This document shows, one piece after another, positions 26,941 to 34,945 of a DNA stretch of 64,000 nucleotides. The number at the start of each line of letters is the position of its first letter. The stretch's first letter is position 1. This DNA comes from JBDTSW01 sp963797835. Its GTDB lineage: Bacteria; Actinomycetota; Thermoleophilia; Solirubrobacterales; 70-9. The stretch spans positions 1 through 64,000 of the forward strand of contig CAWCRN010000031.1 in NCBI GenBank assembly GCA_963797835.1, given 5' to 3'. The notes below the pieces were generated by a model, which did not search any database, had not been told where the DNA came from, and saw only the letters and a list, made by a program, of their open reading frames with translations. Made by a program: the position numbers and the translations under genes.

Positions 26941-27214
26941 TAGAGCCAGATCTGGCTTGCTCATGGGATTCCTGCCAGCCTGTTGGCACCGAGTTCTGCC
27001 AACTGCTTGGCGGCAGGAACGGCTGCAATCGGCTCACGGGAGGCGTTCCGTCCCACGAGTGCCCCCGTGTGGCAGCATCGCCCCCGTGGCTGACCCGACG
27101 AAAACCGGCGATACCGCAACTCTCTCGTGAATGAGTCTTCGCTCCCAGCTCGGAGGCTCCCGACATGAAGCACCGCAGTGAGGGCAAGCGGCCCGCCGTG
27201 CGCCCTAGTTCCCC

Positions 27215-27730
27215 CTAGGGGTCGGTCGGTCTCCGGCCCGAGCATCTCGTCGCTGAGGCCAGGCGCGGGTCTGTCTGAATCCGCTTCACAGCCTGGTCGA
27301 CGTAGTAGTACTCCGGAGGAGCCATCTGCGGCTCGTCCGGCGGCGCTTCCCATGCCGTGTCCAGGGCATTGCGCATTTCGATGTCGAGCAGCATGTACGC
27401 CTCGGTGGGATCCACTTGGCTCCCCCGCGAGCAATACCCGCAGTCTCGGGTGGCTCCACCCCGGGGGAAGCGCGTTCGCGAGGCGCCGGGCCTCGAAGGC
27501 GGTTAGCACCACCTCACCCTCGAAGCGGATGCCGTCGGATGGCAGGAGCTCCGGGGGGCCGTACGCCTTCCGCTGAGTTTCATAGACCTCGATGGCTGCA
27601 TCCACCGCATCCTCGACCCGCTCGTGCGCGAGGTCTTCCGCCCACGCCCGGATCGACCCGATAACGATCTCGAAGGCCTCCTCGTCCAGTATGTCGGCAA
27701 GGAGGTCTTCGAGCTCCTGTTCGTGGTCAT
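27215..27730 (-). CDS. Unrecognised acidic protein (frameshifted)
   Basis: After a start MTTN (ATG complement of 27,728-27,730) and a one-base shift, the protein reads ELEDLLADILDEEAFEIVIG, IRAWAEDLAHERVEDAVDAA and IRFEGEVVLTAFEARRLANA. A further shift gives PTEAYMLLDIEMRNALDTAW and PPEYYYVDQAVKRIQTDPRL. It looks helical and acidic, with no recognised motif. It follows the ARPP-1-type operon on the same strand and may be its last gene. The C-terminal 20 residues are uncertain. Confidence 0.45.
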
Positions 27731-27743
27731 GTTCAGGCCCACT

Positions 27744-27885
27744 AGCGCCTCCGCTTCCGTCGCTGACTACGTTGTCGCCGACGCTCTTGTTCGTCCCGGC
27801 GCCGGCCTTCCTCGCCGTACTGCTCCCGGATCTCCTCGAGGGTCAGCTGGCGACTCGTTGTAGCCCGCGCGGTTGCCCTCGATCC
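27744..27885 (-). pseudogene. Basic C-terminal fragment of an unidentified gene
   Basis: The minus strand encodes RQLTLEEIREQYGEEGRRRD followed by a run of Arg, Gln and Glu ending RRKRRR and a stop at 27,744. It lies in a different frame from, and directly behind, the truncated ARPP-1 domain, so it may be the tail of another protein joined there. An Arg-rich end of this sort often binds nucleic acid, but nothing more can be said. Confidence 0.35.
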
Positions 27886-28286
27886 ACCTCCTCGGCCGAG
27901 TCGTAGACGCCCTCGGCCCATTCGGGGGCCTCGACGCAGCTCACCGGGACGCGCAACTTGGCGCCGGCGGCGACGAGCACCGAGACGTCGAAGGTCCGGT
28001 TCTGCTGGGCGCCGAGGACCTCCTCGCCGTCGAACAGGAGCACCGGCGTCTGGGTCGGGTTCTCGACCACGAGGTCGTTGACGGAGGCTCCGCCCTCGAG
28101 TTCGCCGACGCGGACGCCCTGCTCACGCCCTTGGGCGAAGGAGACGTAGGCCTGGCGCGGCTCGGGGCCGAAGATTGGGAAGACGGCGAGCGAGCCAGAG
28201 ACGTCGGGTTCGCCGACGCGTAGGGGCTCGGCGAGGTGGTCGGAGATCGGTGCGGGGACGGGCTGAGGTTCGGTTTGAGCATTCAT
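27843..28286 (-). CDS. ARPP-1-type domain protein, probably truncated
   Basis: MNAQTEPQ starts at 28,286 and leads into PLRVGEPDVSGSLAVFPIFG, VRVGELEGGASVNDLVVENP, VLLFDGEEVLGAQQNRTFDV and GAKLRVPVSCVEAPEW. This strongly resembles the ARPP-1 domain family, described from neighbourhoods with ADP-ribosylglycohydrolases and rhodanese-phosphatase proteins. Family members usually run well past this point; here similarity ends after about 135 residues, and an unrelated basic tail begins in another frame. Its start overlaps the previous stop by 4 bp. The biochemical role is not known; a link with nucleotide or phosphate-ester processing is inferred from the family's associations. Confidence 0.7.
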   Translation of the reverse strand: MNAQTEPQPVPAPISDHLAEPLRVGEPDVSGSLAVFPIFGPEPRQAYVSFAQGREQGVRVGELEGGASVNDLVVENPTQTPVLLFDGEEVLGAQQNRTFDVSVLVAAGAKLRVPVSCVEAPEWAEGVYDSAEEVDRGQPRGLQRVAS

Positions 28287-28891
28287 GACTTGGTAGGTCG
28301 CGTCGGGGGCCGGCGATCTGACGACGCCCGCCGGGTGGTGGGCCGGGGGCGGCGCGGCCTCGCGCTCGGGCGCTGGGGGCCGACTCGCCACTGCGGCAGC
28401 TCGAACCCGCAGACCGGGCACCAGCGCGGGAACTCGCCCTGCTCGCGAACCATGAGCCAGAACTCCGGGTTGGCGTCGGCCCAGCCGGCGCGGCAGGTCG
28501 GGCAGCGCACGGTCGCGTGGCCGATCTGCTCGGGCGCAGGGTCGAGGGCGACCATCCGGTCGCTCAGCCAAAGGCGCCGGTAGCCGACGTGGGAGGCCCA
28601 CTCGACCAGGGCATCCTCGGACGCGGAGAGGGCACCCCCGTCGGAGTAGAAGCGGGCGATTACCTCGTCGGAGTCGGCGCCGGTGACGCTGAGGTCGGCG
28701 ATCGCCACCCCGGCGCGCTCGCGCTCGCGAAGGAGCTTGCCAAGGGCGCCGCCGCGGGCGAGCCACGGCGCCCAGCCGGTGAGGCTGACCCGCCCCGTCC
28801 GCGGCAGGATGGTCGCCCGATAGGTCGGCGGGTCGTCGGGTACGGCGTCCTCGTCGCCCAGCTCCTCGGTGGTCTCGTCGAAGTCGTCCAT
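28283..28891 (-). CDS. Uncharacterised zinc-ribbon protein
   Basis: A 202-residue protein with an acidic N-terminus (MDDFDETTEELGDED), a middle region with WLARGGALGKLLRERERAGV and YRRLWLSDRMVALDP, and a zinc ribbon CPTCRAGWADANPEFW ... CPVCGFELPQW at about residues 128-165, then a Pro/Arg-rich tail. I do not recognise the family. The stop overlaps the ARPP-1 start (ATGA), indicating translational coupling. Zinc ribbons also occur in the first gene of this operon (30,143), so the cluster may act on nucleic acid or nucleotides; that is inference. Confidence 0.6.
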   Translation of the reverse strand: MDDFDETTEELGDEDAVPDDPPTYRATILPRTGRVSLTGWAPWLARGGALGKLLRERERAGVAIADLSVTGADSDEVIARFYSDGGALSASEDALVEWASHVGYRRLWLSDRMVALDPAPEQIGHATVRCPTCRAGWADANPEFWLMVREQGEFPRWCPVCGFELPQWRVGPQRPSARPRRPRPTTRRASSDRRPPTRPTKS

Positions 28892-28973
28892 TCGCTCCTC
28901 TCGCTCGCTCTCGGGGAGAGTCGTCCTTGGCGCCCGAGTCCTGACGAGCTCGAGGCCCGGGCGGCGCCGGCGC

Positions 28974-29303
28974 TCAGCTCTCTTCCTGCAGCCCGAGCAT
29001 CTCCGCCCACACCCGCGTGTAGAGGCGCTCGCGCTCGATCCCCTGGCGCTCGGCGACCGCCGCCTTGAAGTTCGGGTAGTCGATGCCGGCGGCGAGGACC
29101 GCCGCGGCCGCGACCCACGCCGTCTGGGTGACGACCGCGCGCCAGCGGTAGTCGGCGGACTCGTCGTTGAAGATCCGCATGTCCGGGATCTGGCGCTTGA
29201 GCGCCTCGAGGTCCTCGCGGGCGCGGGCGCGGACGATCACCCGGCTGGGGTCGTCGCGGTGGGCGACGACGCTGTAGAAGCCCTGAGTGGTGAAGAGCCA
29301 CAT
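28974..29303 (-). CDS. Small conserved actinobacterial protein (MWxFTTxGFYS type)
   Basis: Intact 109-residue soluble protein: MWLFTTQGFYSVVAHRDDPS, RVIVRARAREDLEALKRQIP, ESADYRWRAVVTQTAWVAAA, GIDYPNFKAAVAERQGIERE and YTRVWAEML. This sequence type occurs widely in actinobacterial genomes and plasmids as a single small domain, but no function is known to me. It starts 3 bp after the stop of the preceding small gene on the same strand, inside the receiver/ARPP-1 operon. Confidence 0.65.
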   Translation of the reverse strand: MWLFTTQGFYSVVAHRDDPSRVIVRARAREDLEALKRQIPDMRIFNDESADYRWRAVVTQTAWVAAAAVLAAGIDYPNFKAAVAERQGIERERLYTRVWAEMLGLQEES

Positions 29304-29306
29304 CGC

Positions 29307-29556
29307 TTAGGCCTCCTCGCCCGCCATCAGGCCGAGGATGAGGCCGAGCAGGACCGACCCCGCCGCCGGCTTGGTGCCACGGATCCCGTCGATGCGCTCC
29401 GCGATCAGCGAACGCTCGTCGTCGTTGATCCCGACAGACTCCTGGAGCAGCGTGACGGCGTCGCGGAGCTCATCGGAGCTCGGCGCCCGCCTGGACGGAC
29501 TGGAAGTCGTCGATGCGGTCGAAGGCGCGAGCGAGGCTGTCGGTGATCTCCTTCAC
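29307..29556 (-). CDS. Small hydrophobic-tailed protein (frameshifted)
   Basis: GTG (complement of 29,554-29,556) starts MKEITDSLARAFDRIDDFQS; after a shift near 29,475 the protein continues DELRDAVTLLQESVGINDDE and ERIDGIRGTKPAAGSVLLGL, ending GLMAGEEA. It has about 83 residues, with helical repeats and a C-terminal hydrophobic stretch that might insert in a membrane. It lies 3 bp from the next gene and 42 bp from the receiver-domain gene. No family was recognised. Confidence 0.5.
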
Positions 29557-29598
29557 GATCGTTCAGGTCGCTGCGCGGCGCCTTGATCTGACGCGCGC

Positions 29599-30143
29599 CT
29601 ACGGCAGCTCGAAGCGAAAGCGCGGCTGGCCGCCCTCGACGGTCTCGCGAACGCGGGCAGAGCTGGCCGGCGTAGCGGCGGATCGCGCGGGCCATCTGGT
29701 CGCGGCCGGCGGGGTTGGCCGGTGTGGAGGCTGACCCCGTCGCGCGGCCACAGCCACCTTGCCCGGGTCGCCTGCTGCTCGCAGATCCAGTCGACGACGT
29801 CGATCCCGCGCCCGTGCGCCTCGTCGTCGCCGAGGTCGTAGTCGAGGGAGAGCTCGACGACGCGCCCTGTATCGAGTGTCCTGATCGCCTCCCATGCGGT
29901 CGTCACCTGCCGCCAGCCCTCGGGCGCGGCGCGGTCGATCAGGTCGTCGTCGAGCCAGAGGCGGATCTCGCCCGCCTCTTCGTCGCGCCCGACCTCCACG
30001 TACTCGTGGGAGGTGTGGATGTCGGAGACCTCCTGCAGCTCCGCGCCGCACTCGCGGCAGTGGTGGACGCGGGGGTCGTCCCCCTCGAAGTGGACGTGGT
30101 ACAGCGCGAAGCAGGCCGGGCAGGCGACCTGAAGCGAGCGCAC
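29599..30143 (-). CDS. Zinc-ribbon plus receiver-like (cyclic-phosphate processing type) domain protein (frameshifted)
   Basis: First gene of the minus-strand operon. Residues 1-40 form a zinc ribbon (CPACFALYHV ... HHCRECGAEL). Then IRLWLDDDLIDRAAPEGWRQ, VTTAWEAIRTLDTGRVVELS, LDYDLGDDEAHGRGIDVVDW and WPRDGVSLHT match the receiver-related domain proposed by comparative genomics to act on cyclic-phosphate RNA or nucleotide ends; the acidic DDD and DYDLGDD residues would bind metal. Shifts near 29,725 and 29,660 restore NPAGRDQMARAIRRYA and RETVEGGQPRFRFELP at the end. Activity is not demonstrated for this family to my knowledge. Confidence 0.65.
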
Positions 30144-30268
30144 GCCTCAGCCCGGACGGACGGAGATCGCGGTCATGGCCTGGTGGTCGAGTTCGGAGGC
30201 CGCGCTCTGACGGAGGGGGCGAGCCAGCCCGCGTCGGGGTTGTCGTGCGTGTGGGCCGGTTAGCAGTA

Positions 30269-30283
30269 TGACCACTATGGTCA
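30269..30283. promoter_or_regulatory. Palindromic operator upstream of the phd-like antitoxin
   Basis: TGACCA-CTA-TGGTCA is a perfect 6-bp inverted repeat 22 bp before the antitoxin ATG. Phd/YefM antitoxins bind such palindromes to repress their own operon. A related TATAGTCAGA follows at once. Operator use is inferred from position. Confidence 0.65.
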
Positions 30284-30305
30284 GTTCGATATAGTCAGAG
30301 AGGTT

Positions 30306-30588
30306 ATGGTGACCGTAGGCGTGGCTGAGCTGAAGGCGAAGCTAAGCGAGTACCTGGCGCGGGTGCGGGCGGGTGAGGAGGTCGTGGTGACCGATCGCGG
30401 CCGCCCGATCGCTCGGATCGGCCCGGCCCATGCTGTCGAGGACGAGCACCTGGCGGAGCTCGAGCGGGCGGGGCTCGTCAAGATCGGTACCGGGGTCACG
30501 GACGAGTTCCTGAATGCGCCCCGGCCCGGTGATCCTGACGCGGGGTGTGCTCGAGGCCCTCTTCGAGGAGCGGCGGGAGGGTCGCTGA
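30306..30588 (+). CDS. Phd/YefM-family antitoxin (frameshifted near the end)
   Basis: Type II antitoxin of about 94 residues. MVTVGVAELKAKLSEYLARV and GEEVVVTDRGRPIARIGP form the Phd DNA-binding N-terminus; a helical C-terminus (LAELERAGLVKIGTG) would wrap the toxin. A base gained near 30,545 displaces the last codons, which otherwise read VLEALFEERREGR. The stop is 1 bp before the toxin GTG. It should neutralise the adjacent PIN toxin and repress the operon through the palindrome upstream. Confidence 0.82.
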
Positions 30589-30589
30589 G

Positions 30590-31010
30590 GTGCGCTTCTG
30601 GGACGCGTCGGCCATCGTCCCGCTTGTCGTGCCCGAGCGCCGGACCGAGGCTCAGCTCGAGCTCCTGGGGGCGGACCGCGGGATCGCCGGTCTGGTGGGG
30701 CACCCGCGTCGAATGTGCATCAGCGCTGCGGCGCCGTGAGCGTGCCGGTGTCGACATCGGCGACGGCATTCGTCTGCTCGGCGAGTTGGCCCCGAGGGTG
30801 GGCGGAGCTTCATCCCAGCGAGCAGATCAGGACGACGGCCGAGCGCTGCTCGCGGTCCATCCCCTGCGCGCTGCCGACGCCCTTCAGCTCGCGGCGGCGA
30901 TCGCATGGCGCCGCGATCCCACCCGGCGCGCCGGTTTCGTCTGCTTCGACGAGCGGCTGCGCGACGCAGCGGCCCGGGAGGGGTTCGAGCTCGCGCCCGA
31001 GACGGTGTGA
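30590..31010 (+). CDS. PIN-domain toxin, VapC type (frameshifted)
   Basis: Ribonuclease toxin. RFWDASAIVPLVVPERRTEA holds the first catalytic Asp; after shifts near 30,693 and 30,800 the sequence continues WGTRVECASALRRRERAG (conserved Glu), HPLRAADALQLAAAIAW (Asp of the AADALQLA motif) and GFVCFDERLRDAAAREGFEL (last acidic residue). VapC toxins cut tRNA or rRNA when the antitoxin is degraded. The frame breaks would inactivate it if real, but all catalytic acids survive in the corrected reading. The GTG start follows the antitoxin directly. Confidence 0.8.
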
Positions 31011-31023
31011 GCGGGCGCGGAAG

Positions 31024-31587
31024 CTACAGCGCCGTGTGCAGCCGCCGTCCCATCGCCACCTTCGACGCCTTGAAGATCTTGCACATCGCGTCGTGGCGGT
31101 GGCCGCAGCGCTCCCAGTAGGTCTTCATCAGCTCGCGGGGCATCAGGAGGGAGGCGGCGAAGATCGAGGCTTCCTCCTCGATGTCGGGCCCCTCGACTTC
31201 GCGGTCGTCGGCTTGGACCGCGCCGCGCCGGCAGAACAGCGCCCGCTCGTATCCGCGGTGCATGACCCAGTGGCCGATCTCGTGGGCGATCGTGAAGCGC
31301 CGGCGGGTCGGCCACTCGCCGGCCTCCTTCGCGTTCACCCAGATCTCCATCCGGCCCGGCAGCAGCAGGCCGGAGAGGGTGTCGTCGGGGCCGAGCTCGG
31401 GCGCGCCGGGTGCGGCGCGCATCTCCTCGGGCGAGCGCTCGCAAACGTGGAGTCCGAAGTGGGAGTCGGCGATGTCGTCGATCGGGATCGGCGGCTTCGG
31501 CTCGGCCCAGATGTAGGAATCGAGGGCGCCGAGCAGGCGCTCGGCCCGTTCCTCGATCGGCTCGCGGTCGATCGCCCCCACGGCCAC
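31024..31587 (-). CDS. ImmA/IrrE-family metallopeptidase
   Basis: Intact 187-residue zinc protease domain. FTIAHEIGHWVMH gives the HExxH-type motif (HEIGH), and PDIEEEASIFAASLLMPREL the downstream Glu ligand helix. ImmA/IrrE proteases cleave or regulate repressor-like proteins in phage-type and stress circuits. It is the last of four same-strand genes that begin with a sigma factor, with a 3-bp gap from the small gene before it. It would plausibly relieve control on that sigma factor, but no target is proven. Confidence 0.85.
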   Translation of the reverse strand: MAVGAIDREPIEERAERLLGALDSYIWAEPKPPIPIDDIADSHFGLHVCERSPEEMRAAPGAPELGPDDTLSGLLLPGRMEIWVNAKEAGEWPTRRRFTIAHEIGHWVMHRGYERALFCRRGAVQADDREVEGPDIEEEASIFAASLLMPRELMKTYWERCGHRHDAMCKIFKASKVAMGRRLHTAL

Positions 31588-31590
31588 GCC

Positions 31591-31827
31591 CTAGCCGCGC
31601 CCCCGCTCCAGGCCGAGCAGGCGAACCAGAGCGCCCAGCGCCCGCAGCGCCCCGAGCGAGCGCGGGGCTCCGGCCTCGCGGGCGGCGGGCGCGCGGAGCT
31701 CGCGCTCGAGGCTGGGCCGCAGGGCGACGTCGCGCCCGAGGCTTCCGGCGAGCAGGCCGGCCAGCGGCCAGTCGCGCTCGTCGAGCGCGAAGCGGAACAG
31801 CAGGATGGGGTCTCGGAGCGTCTTCAT
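31591..31827 (-). CDS. Small unrecognised protein in sigma/ImmA operon
   Basis: A 78-residue protein, MKTLRDPILLFRFALDERDW, then PLAGLLAGSLGRDVALRPSL and a Leu/Arg-rich C-terminus (LGALRALGALVRLLGLERGR). It sits 3 bp before the ImmA start and 46 bp after the previous stop, so it shares the transcript. No motif was recognised; the amphipathic C-terminus could mediate binding to a partner. Confidence 0.5.
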   Translation of the reverse strand: MKTLRDPILLFRFALDERDWPLAGLLAGSLGRDVALRPSLERELRAPAAREAGAPRSLGALRALGALVRLLGLERGRG

Positions 31828-31873
31828 GTTGGGGAGGTGGTCGGGATCGCCCGGCCGTTCATGACCGCCCCGG

Positions 31874-32516
31874 TCAGCCGCCGCGGAACAGCTCGTCGAC
31901 CTCATCCCATTCCTCCTCGCCGGCCGCCGGCGCTCGCCTCCGCGGCGGCCGGCGCCGCCATCTCCCCCTCGGCCCCCTTGGTCATCCGGGTGAACGCCGG
32001 GTCCGCGGACTCGTCGCCGAACGCGACGCCCTCGGCCAGGTTTCGCCCGGCTTGCTTCAGGCTCTCCGCGCTCGAGCCGACGATCCCGGCGAGCGCCTCC
32101 AGCACGCTCGGAGACACCCCCTCGGAGTCGAGGCTGCCCTGCTCCATCTCGTGGTAGTAGCTCGCGACCTTCTCCCGCCGCTCGCCGACGCCGAGCGCCT
32201 CGGCGAGGCGCTCGACCAGCTCCGCCCGCTTCACCTTCGCGCGCTCGCGAAGGCTGGGCAGGACCACCGGCCACAGCCCGGCGTGCCCGCTCAACGCCTT
32301 GGCGAGGGCCTCGGTGGTCCGCTCGGCGGAGGACCCCGCGTATGCCTCGGGGTCCCACTCGGCCGCCGGCGTTCGCTGCAGGTAGGCGTCGATCAGCGCC
32401 GCCAGCTCCTCGCGGTCGGTGCCCTCGAGCTGCTCGAGGTAGCGAACCGGATCGGCCTCGCCGCCCGAGCGGTGCTCGGTGATGTAGTCGCTTAGAAGTT
32501 GATCGACGTCGCTCAT
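31874..32516 (-). CDS. Unrecognised regulator-like protein downstream of the sigma factor (frameshifted)
   Basis: About 213 residues. The N-terminus DVDQLLSDYITEHRSGGEAD, PVRYLEQLEGTDREELAALI and DAYLQRTPAAEWDP resembles the helical leader seen beside actinobacterial sigma factors. The middle (RAELVERLAEALGVGERREK, VASYYHEMEQGSLDSEGVSP) looks like a helix-turn-helix domain of the XRE kind. A shift near 31,930 restores a C-terminus EEEWDEVDELFRGG. Twenty bases separate it from the sigma factor. It is a reasonable candidate for an anti-sigma factor or the ImmA protease target; that role is inference. Confidence 0.55.
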
Positions 32517-32536
32517 GATGCGGCGTGGTTCAGTGC

Positions 32537-33182
32537 CTACCCGGGATTATCCGACTCTGAGAGCAGATCCCGGAGGTCGTCGCGGAAGCGCTTGGCGATC
32601 TGCGAGACGTTGTCGACGCTCATCGGCGGGTCGAGGTCGGGGTACTCGTCGTTCACCTGGTCCACGGTCTCCTGCGCGGAGAGGCGCTCGAAGACGAAGA
32701 GGTCGACCACCCGCCGGTGCGGGTCGGAGAGCTTCGCGAGCACCTCATCCACCAGCTCGCGAACCTCGACGGCGCCGGTCTCGTCCTCGACCCGGCCGGC
32801 CTCGCCCCAGATCTCGTCGTTCTCCTCGTGCTCCTCGGGGAGCTCGGTGGTCTCGAGTGCGCTTGCGCTTGTAGTAGTCGGCGATCCGCCGCGAGACGAT
32901 CTGGTTGAGCCACTTGCGGAACTCGCCGATCGAGTGGCCCTCGAGGCTGGAGAAGATCGCGCTCACGATCGCCTCCTGGGTCACGTCCTCGACGTCCGCG
33001 GGCCGGACCTTCGCCCGCACCCGCCGCTTGACGTCGCCCTCGTAGCGGCTGACGATGATCGCGAGCCCGCGCTGGGCGCAATCGGGCTCGCCGGCGCGGC
33101 GCGCGGCGGCGATGTAGAGGAGGAGTGCCTCGTCGTCGAGCCGCTTGAGCTCATCGTCGTCTTTGCATCGGAATCTCGCCAC
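32537..33182 (-). CDS. ECF-like RNA polymerase sigma factor (frameshifted)
   Basis: Region 2 is seen in LLLYIAAARRAGEPDCAQRG, RRVRAKVRPADVEDVTQEAI and IGEFRKWLNQIVSRRIADYY. After a shift near 32,865 region 4 follows: LVDEVLAKLSDPHRRVVDLF, VFERLSAQETVDQVNDEYPD and MSVDNVSQIAKRFRDDLRDL. The length, about 215 residues, suits an ECF sigma. The GTG at 33,180-33,182 was chosen because similarity begins directly after it. It heads a four-gene operon ending in an ImmA/IrrE protease, unlike the usual membrane anti-sigma pairing. Confidence 0.75.
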
Positions 33183-33371
33183 GTGAAAAGCGCCTGATAT
33201 GTGAGGGTCGGGAGCGGGCGCCCGCTTTCTGACGGGCCCATCAACGAAGGCCGAACGCCGCCCCGGCGGAGGGATGTTTGTACCACGCGTGTCGAGTCGC
33301 TCCGCCGGCCTCGCGCGCGCGTGTGTCGCGCGCGTGTCAGGACGAGGCCGGAGCCTCCGACTTGACCAGGG

Positions 33372-34436
33372 ATGACGATCGCAGCCGACGCCCTCGGGGG
33401 AGCCGACAGCGCCACGGCGCCGCTCCTGGCCGGCACCATCCACGGGGTCCGCTACCTGGTCGCTCATGGTCGACGGCGACTCCGGCCGCGACCTGCTCGG
33501 GGCCATGGCCCGCGACGTCGTCTGGCCCCGGCGGCGGCCGATGCGGGCGCTCTGCGTGCCCGACGGCTTCGTCGACGGTGAGCATGAGGCGCCGAGCCCA
33601 GACTGCACCTGCGGCATCTACTCGCAGCACCCGTTCCGCGCCGAGCACCTCCTCCACGACGACCTTGACGACGGCAGCGAACGTCCTCGGCCTGGTCGAG
33701 GCGTGGGGGCGGGTCGAGGTCCACGCCGGGGGCTTCCGCGCCGAGTATGCCCGCCCCATGGCGCTGATCGCCGACGCCGACTGCTACGAGGGGTACAGGC
33801 ACCGTGCCGAGCGCCTCGCCCGCGACTACGGCGTCGAGTACGTCGAGCTCGAGGACCACCAGGCGATCGTGGAGTACTGCGAAGGGCTTCCGAACGGGCT
33901 CTCACGTGACGCCGTGGGCGAGCTCCTCAGCCGACCGGGTCGAGCTCGAGCTTCACCCCGACGCGCAGGGGTACCTGACGCGGCGCGGCCGTGCGATCGG
34001 GGGCGTCGGCTACTACCTCGAGGGCCAGGACGAGCCGTCGCCGTGGAGCGACGAGCTCGAGTGCGAGTCGCCCGACGTCCTCATCCTCAGGGTCGCGGGC
34101 ACGACTCACCGGCGGGCGGCGCTGCAGCGCCCCGAGTGCGCGCCCGGGCGGGAGCTTCGCCTGCTGGCCGAGCCGACCAACCTCCAAGACCCGAACGCCG
34201 TCGGCGTCTGGGATGCCGCGCTTCGCACCCGGATCGGCTACGTGCCGAGGGCCCACGCCGAGGAGGTCGGGCGGCGGCTCGCCGCGGGCGCGGTCGGCCG
34301 CGCGATGTGCGTGTGGGAGTGGCGGGATCTCCGGAGCGGCGAGCGCTTCGGCCTCCACATGCTGATCAGCCGCGCGCGGCGGGTCAACCTGCTGGACCGC
34401 CAGGTACCCGTGATCGCGGACGGCATCCCGTTTTGA
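33372..34436 (+). CDS. CxCG(I/L)Y-domain plus HIRAN-domain protein (several frameshifts)
   Basis: N-terminal part: LLAGTIHGVR, MRALCVPDGFVDGEHEAPSP, DCTCGIYSQHPF, VLGLVEAWGRVEVHAGGFRA, EYARPMALIADADCYEGYRH and YVELEDHQAIVEYCEGLPNG. This domain recurs in the gene at 35,657. The C-terminal part (VLILRVAGTTHRRAALQRPE, LRLLAEPTNLQDPNAVGVWD, RIGYVPRAHAEEVGRRLAAG) is a HIRAN domain, a DNA-binding fold found in helicases and repair proteins. Shifts near 33,465, 33,675 and 33,930 are needed. It could be two genes; no stop or start is convincing between the parts. Confidence 0.6.
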
Positions 34437-34480
34437 GTGCTTGCGTCAGATCGCCCCGCGCGCGAGCGACCTCACAGGCA

Positions 34481-34640
34481 TGAGCCTCCCGGCCCCTCCC
34501 GCACGATCATCGTCGAGCCGATCGAGGTGCCCGACGAGGCGCCCGCCCAGCCGGAGCCGGAGCGCGACCCGGTCGAGGAGCCGGCCGAGCCGTCGCCGGA
34601 GCGAGCGCCCGATCGCGAGCCCGAGCGCGTCCCGGCCTAG
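34481..34640 (+). CDS. Small Pro/Glu-rich protein (frameshifted start)
   Basis: After an ATG at 34,481 and a one-base shift, the frame reads RTIIVEPIEVPDEAPAQPEP, continues with Glu-Pro repeats and ends at 34,640. Short proteins opening RTIIVEPIEVP with a Pro/Glu tail are frequent in actinobacterial accessory regions. The sequence is intrinsically disordered; no function is known. It follows the HIRAN gene by 44 bp. Confidence 0.4.
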
Positions 34641-34710
34641 ACGCACTCTCGGCCCAAACTCGGCGTCACGACACCGCCACAGGGCACAAGTCCGGCCAGG
34701 CTTCCACATG

Positions 34711-34926
34711 GCGCTGCCGCTCAAGCCGTCGCCCGAGGAGGTCAGGAGCACTTCCGCGACCCTGCTGCCGCCGAGCGGGATCTCCAGCCGGATGAGGACG
34801 AGCACGACCTGGCCGCCGGCGAGCTCCTCTTCCGCTGGTACGAGCAGAAGGTCCGTGATCGTGATCGAGCTGTCCGAGAACGGCCCGGTCGACGTGCGCT
34901 CCGGCGTGCCCATGCCGCCCGTGTGA
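34711..34926 (+). CDS. Small unrecognised protein (frameshifted)
   Basis: ATG at 34,711 gives MALPLKPSPEE; in the adjacent frame the bases read HFRDPAAAERDLQPDEDEHD and LAAGELLFRWYEQK, which looks more protein-like, and the original frame resumes with VIVIELSENGPVDVRSGVPM before the stop at 34,926. It is probably a real short gene with two shifts. No family was recognised. It lies directly before a palindromic operator and an antitoxin remnant. Confidence 0.35.
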   Translation, partial: ALPLKPSPEEVRSTSATLLPPSGISSRMRTSTTWPPASSSSAGTSRRSVIVIELSENGPVDVRSGVPMPPV

Positions 34927-34930
34927 GCGG

Positions 34931-34944
34931 GTATGCTGGCATAC
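34931..34944. promoter_or_regulatory. Palindromic operator upstream of VapB-like gene
   Basis: GTATGC-TG-GCATAC is a perfect 6-bp inverted repeat ending one base before the ATG of the VapB-like frame. VapB antitoxins bind such sites for autorepression. This would place the operator over the ribosome-binding region. Inferred from position and symmetry. Confidence 0.6.
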
Positions 34945-34945
34945 C

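Noticed and set aside
33372..34436. Restriction or helicase gene suggested by the HIRAN domain
   Set aside because: No helicase or nuclease motif is present in any frame; only HIRAN and the CxCG(I/L)Y domain can be supported.
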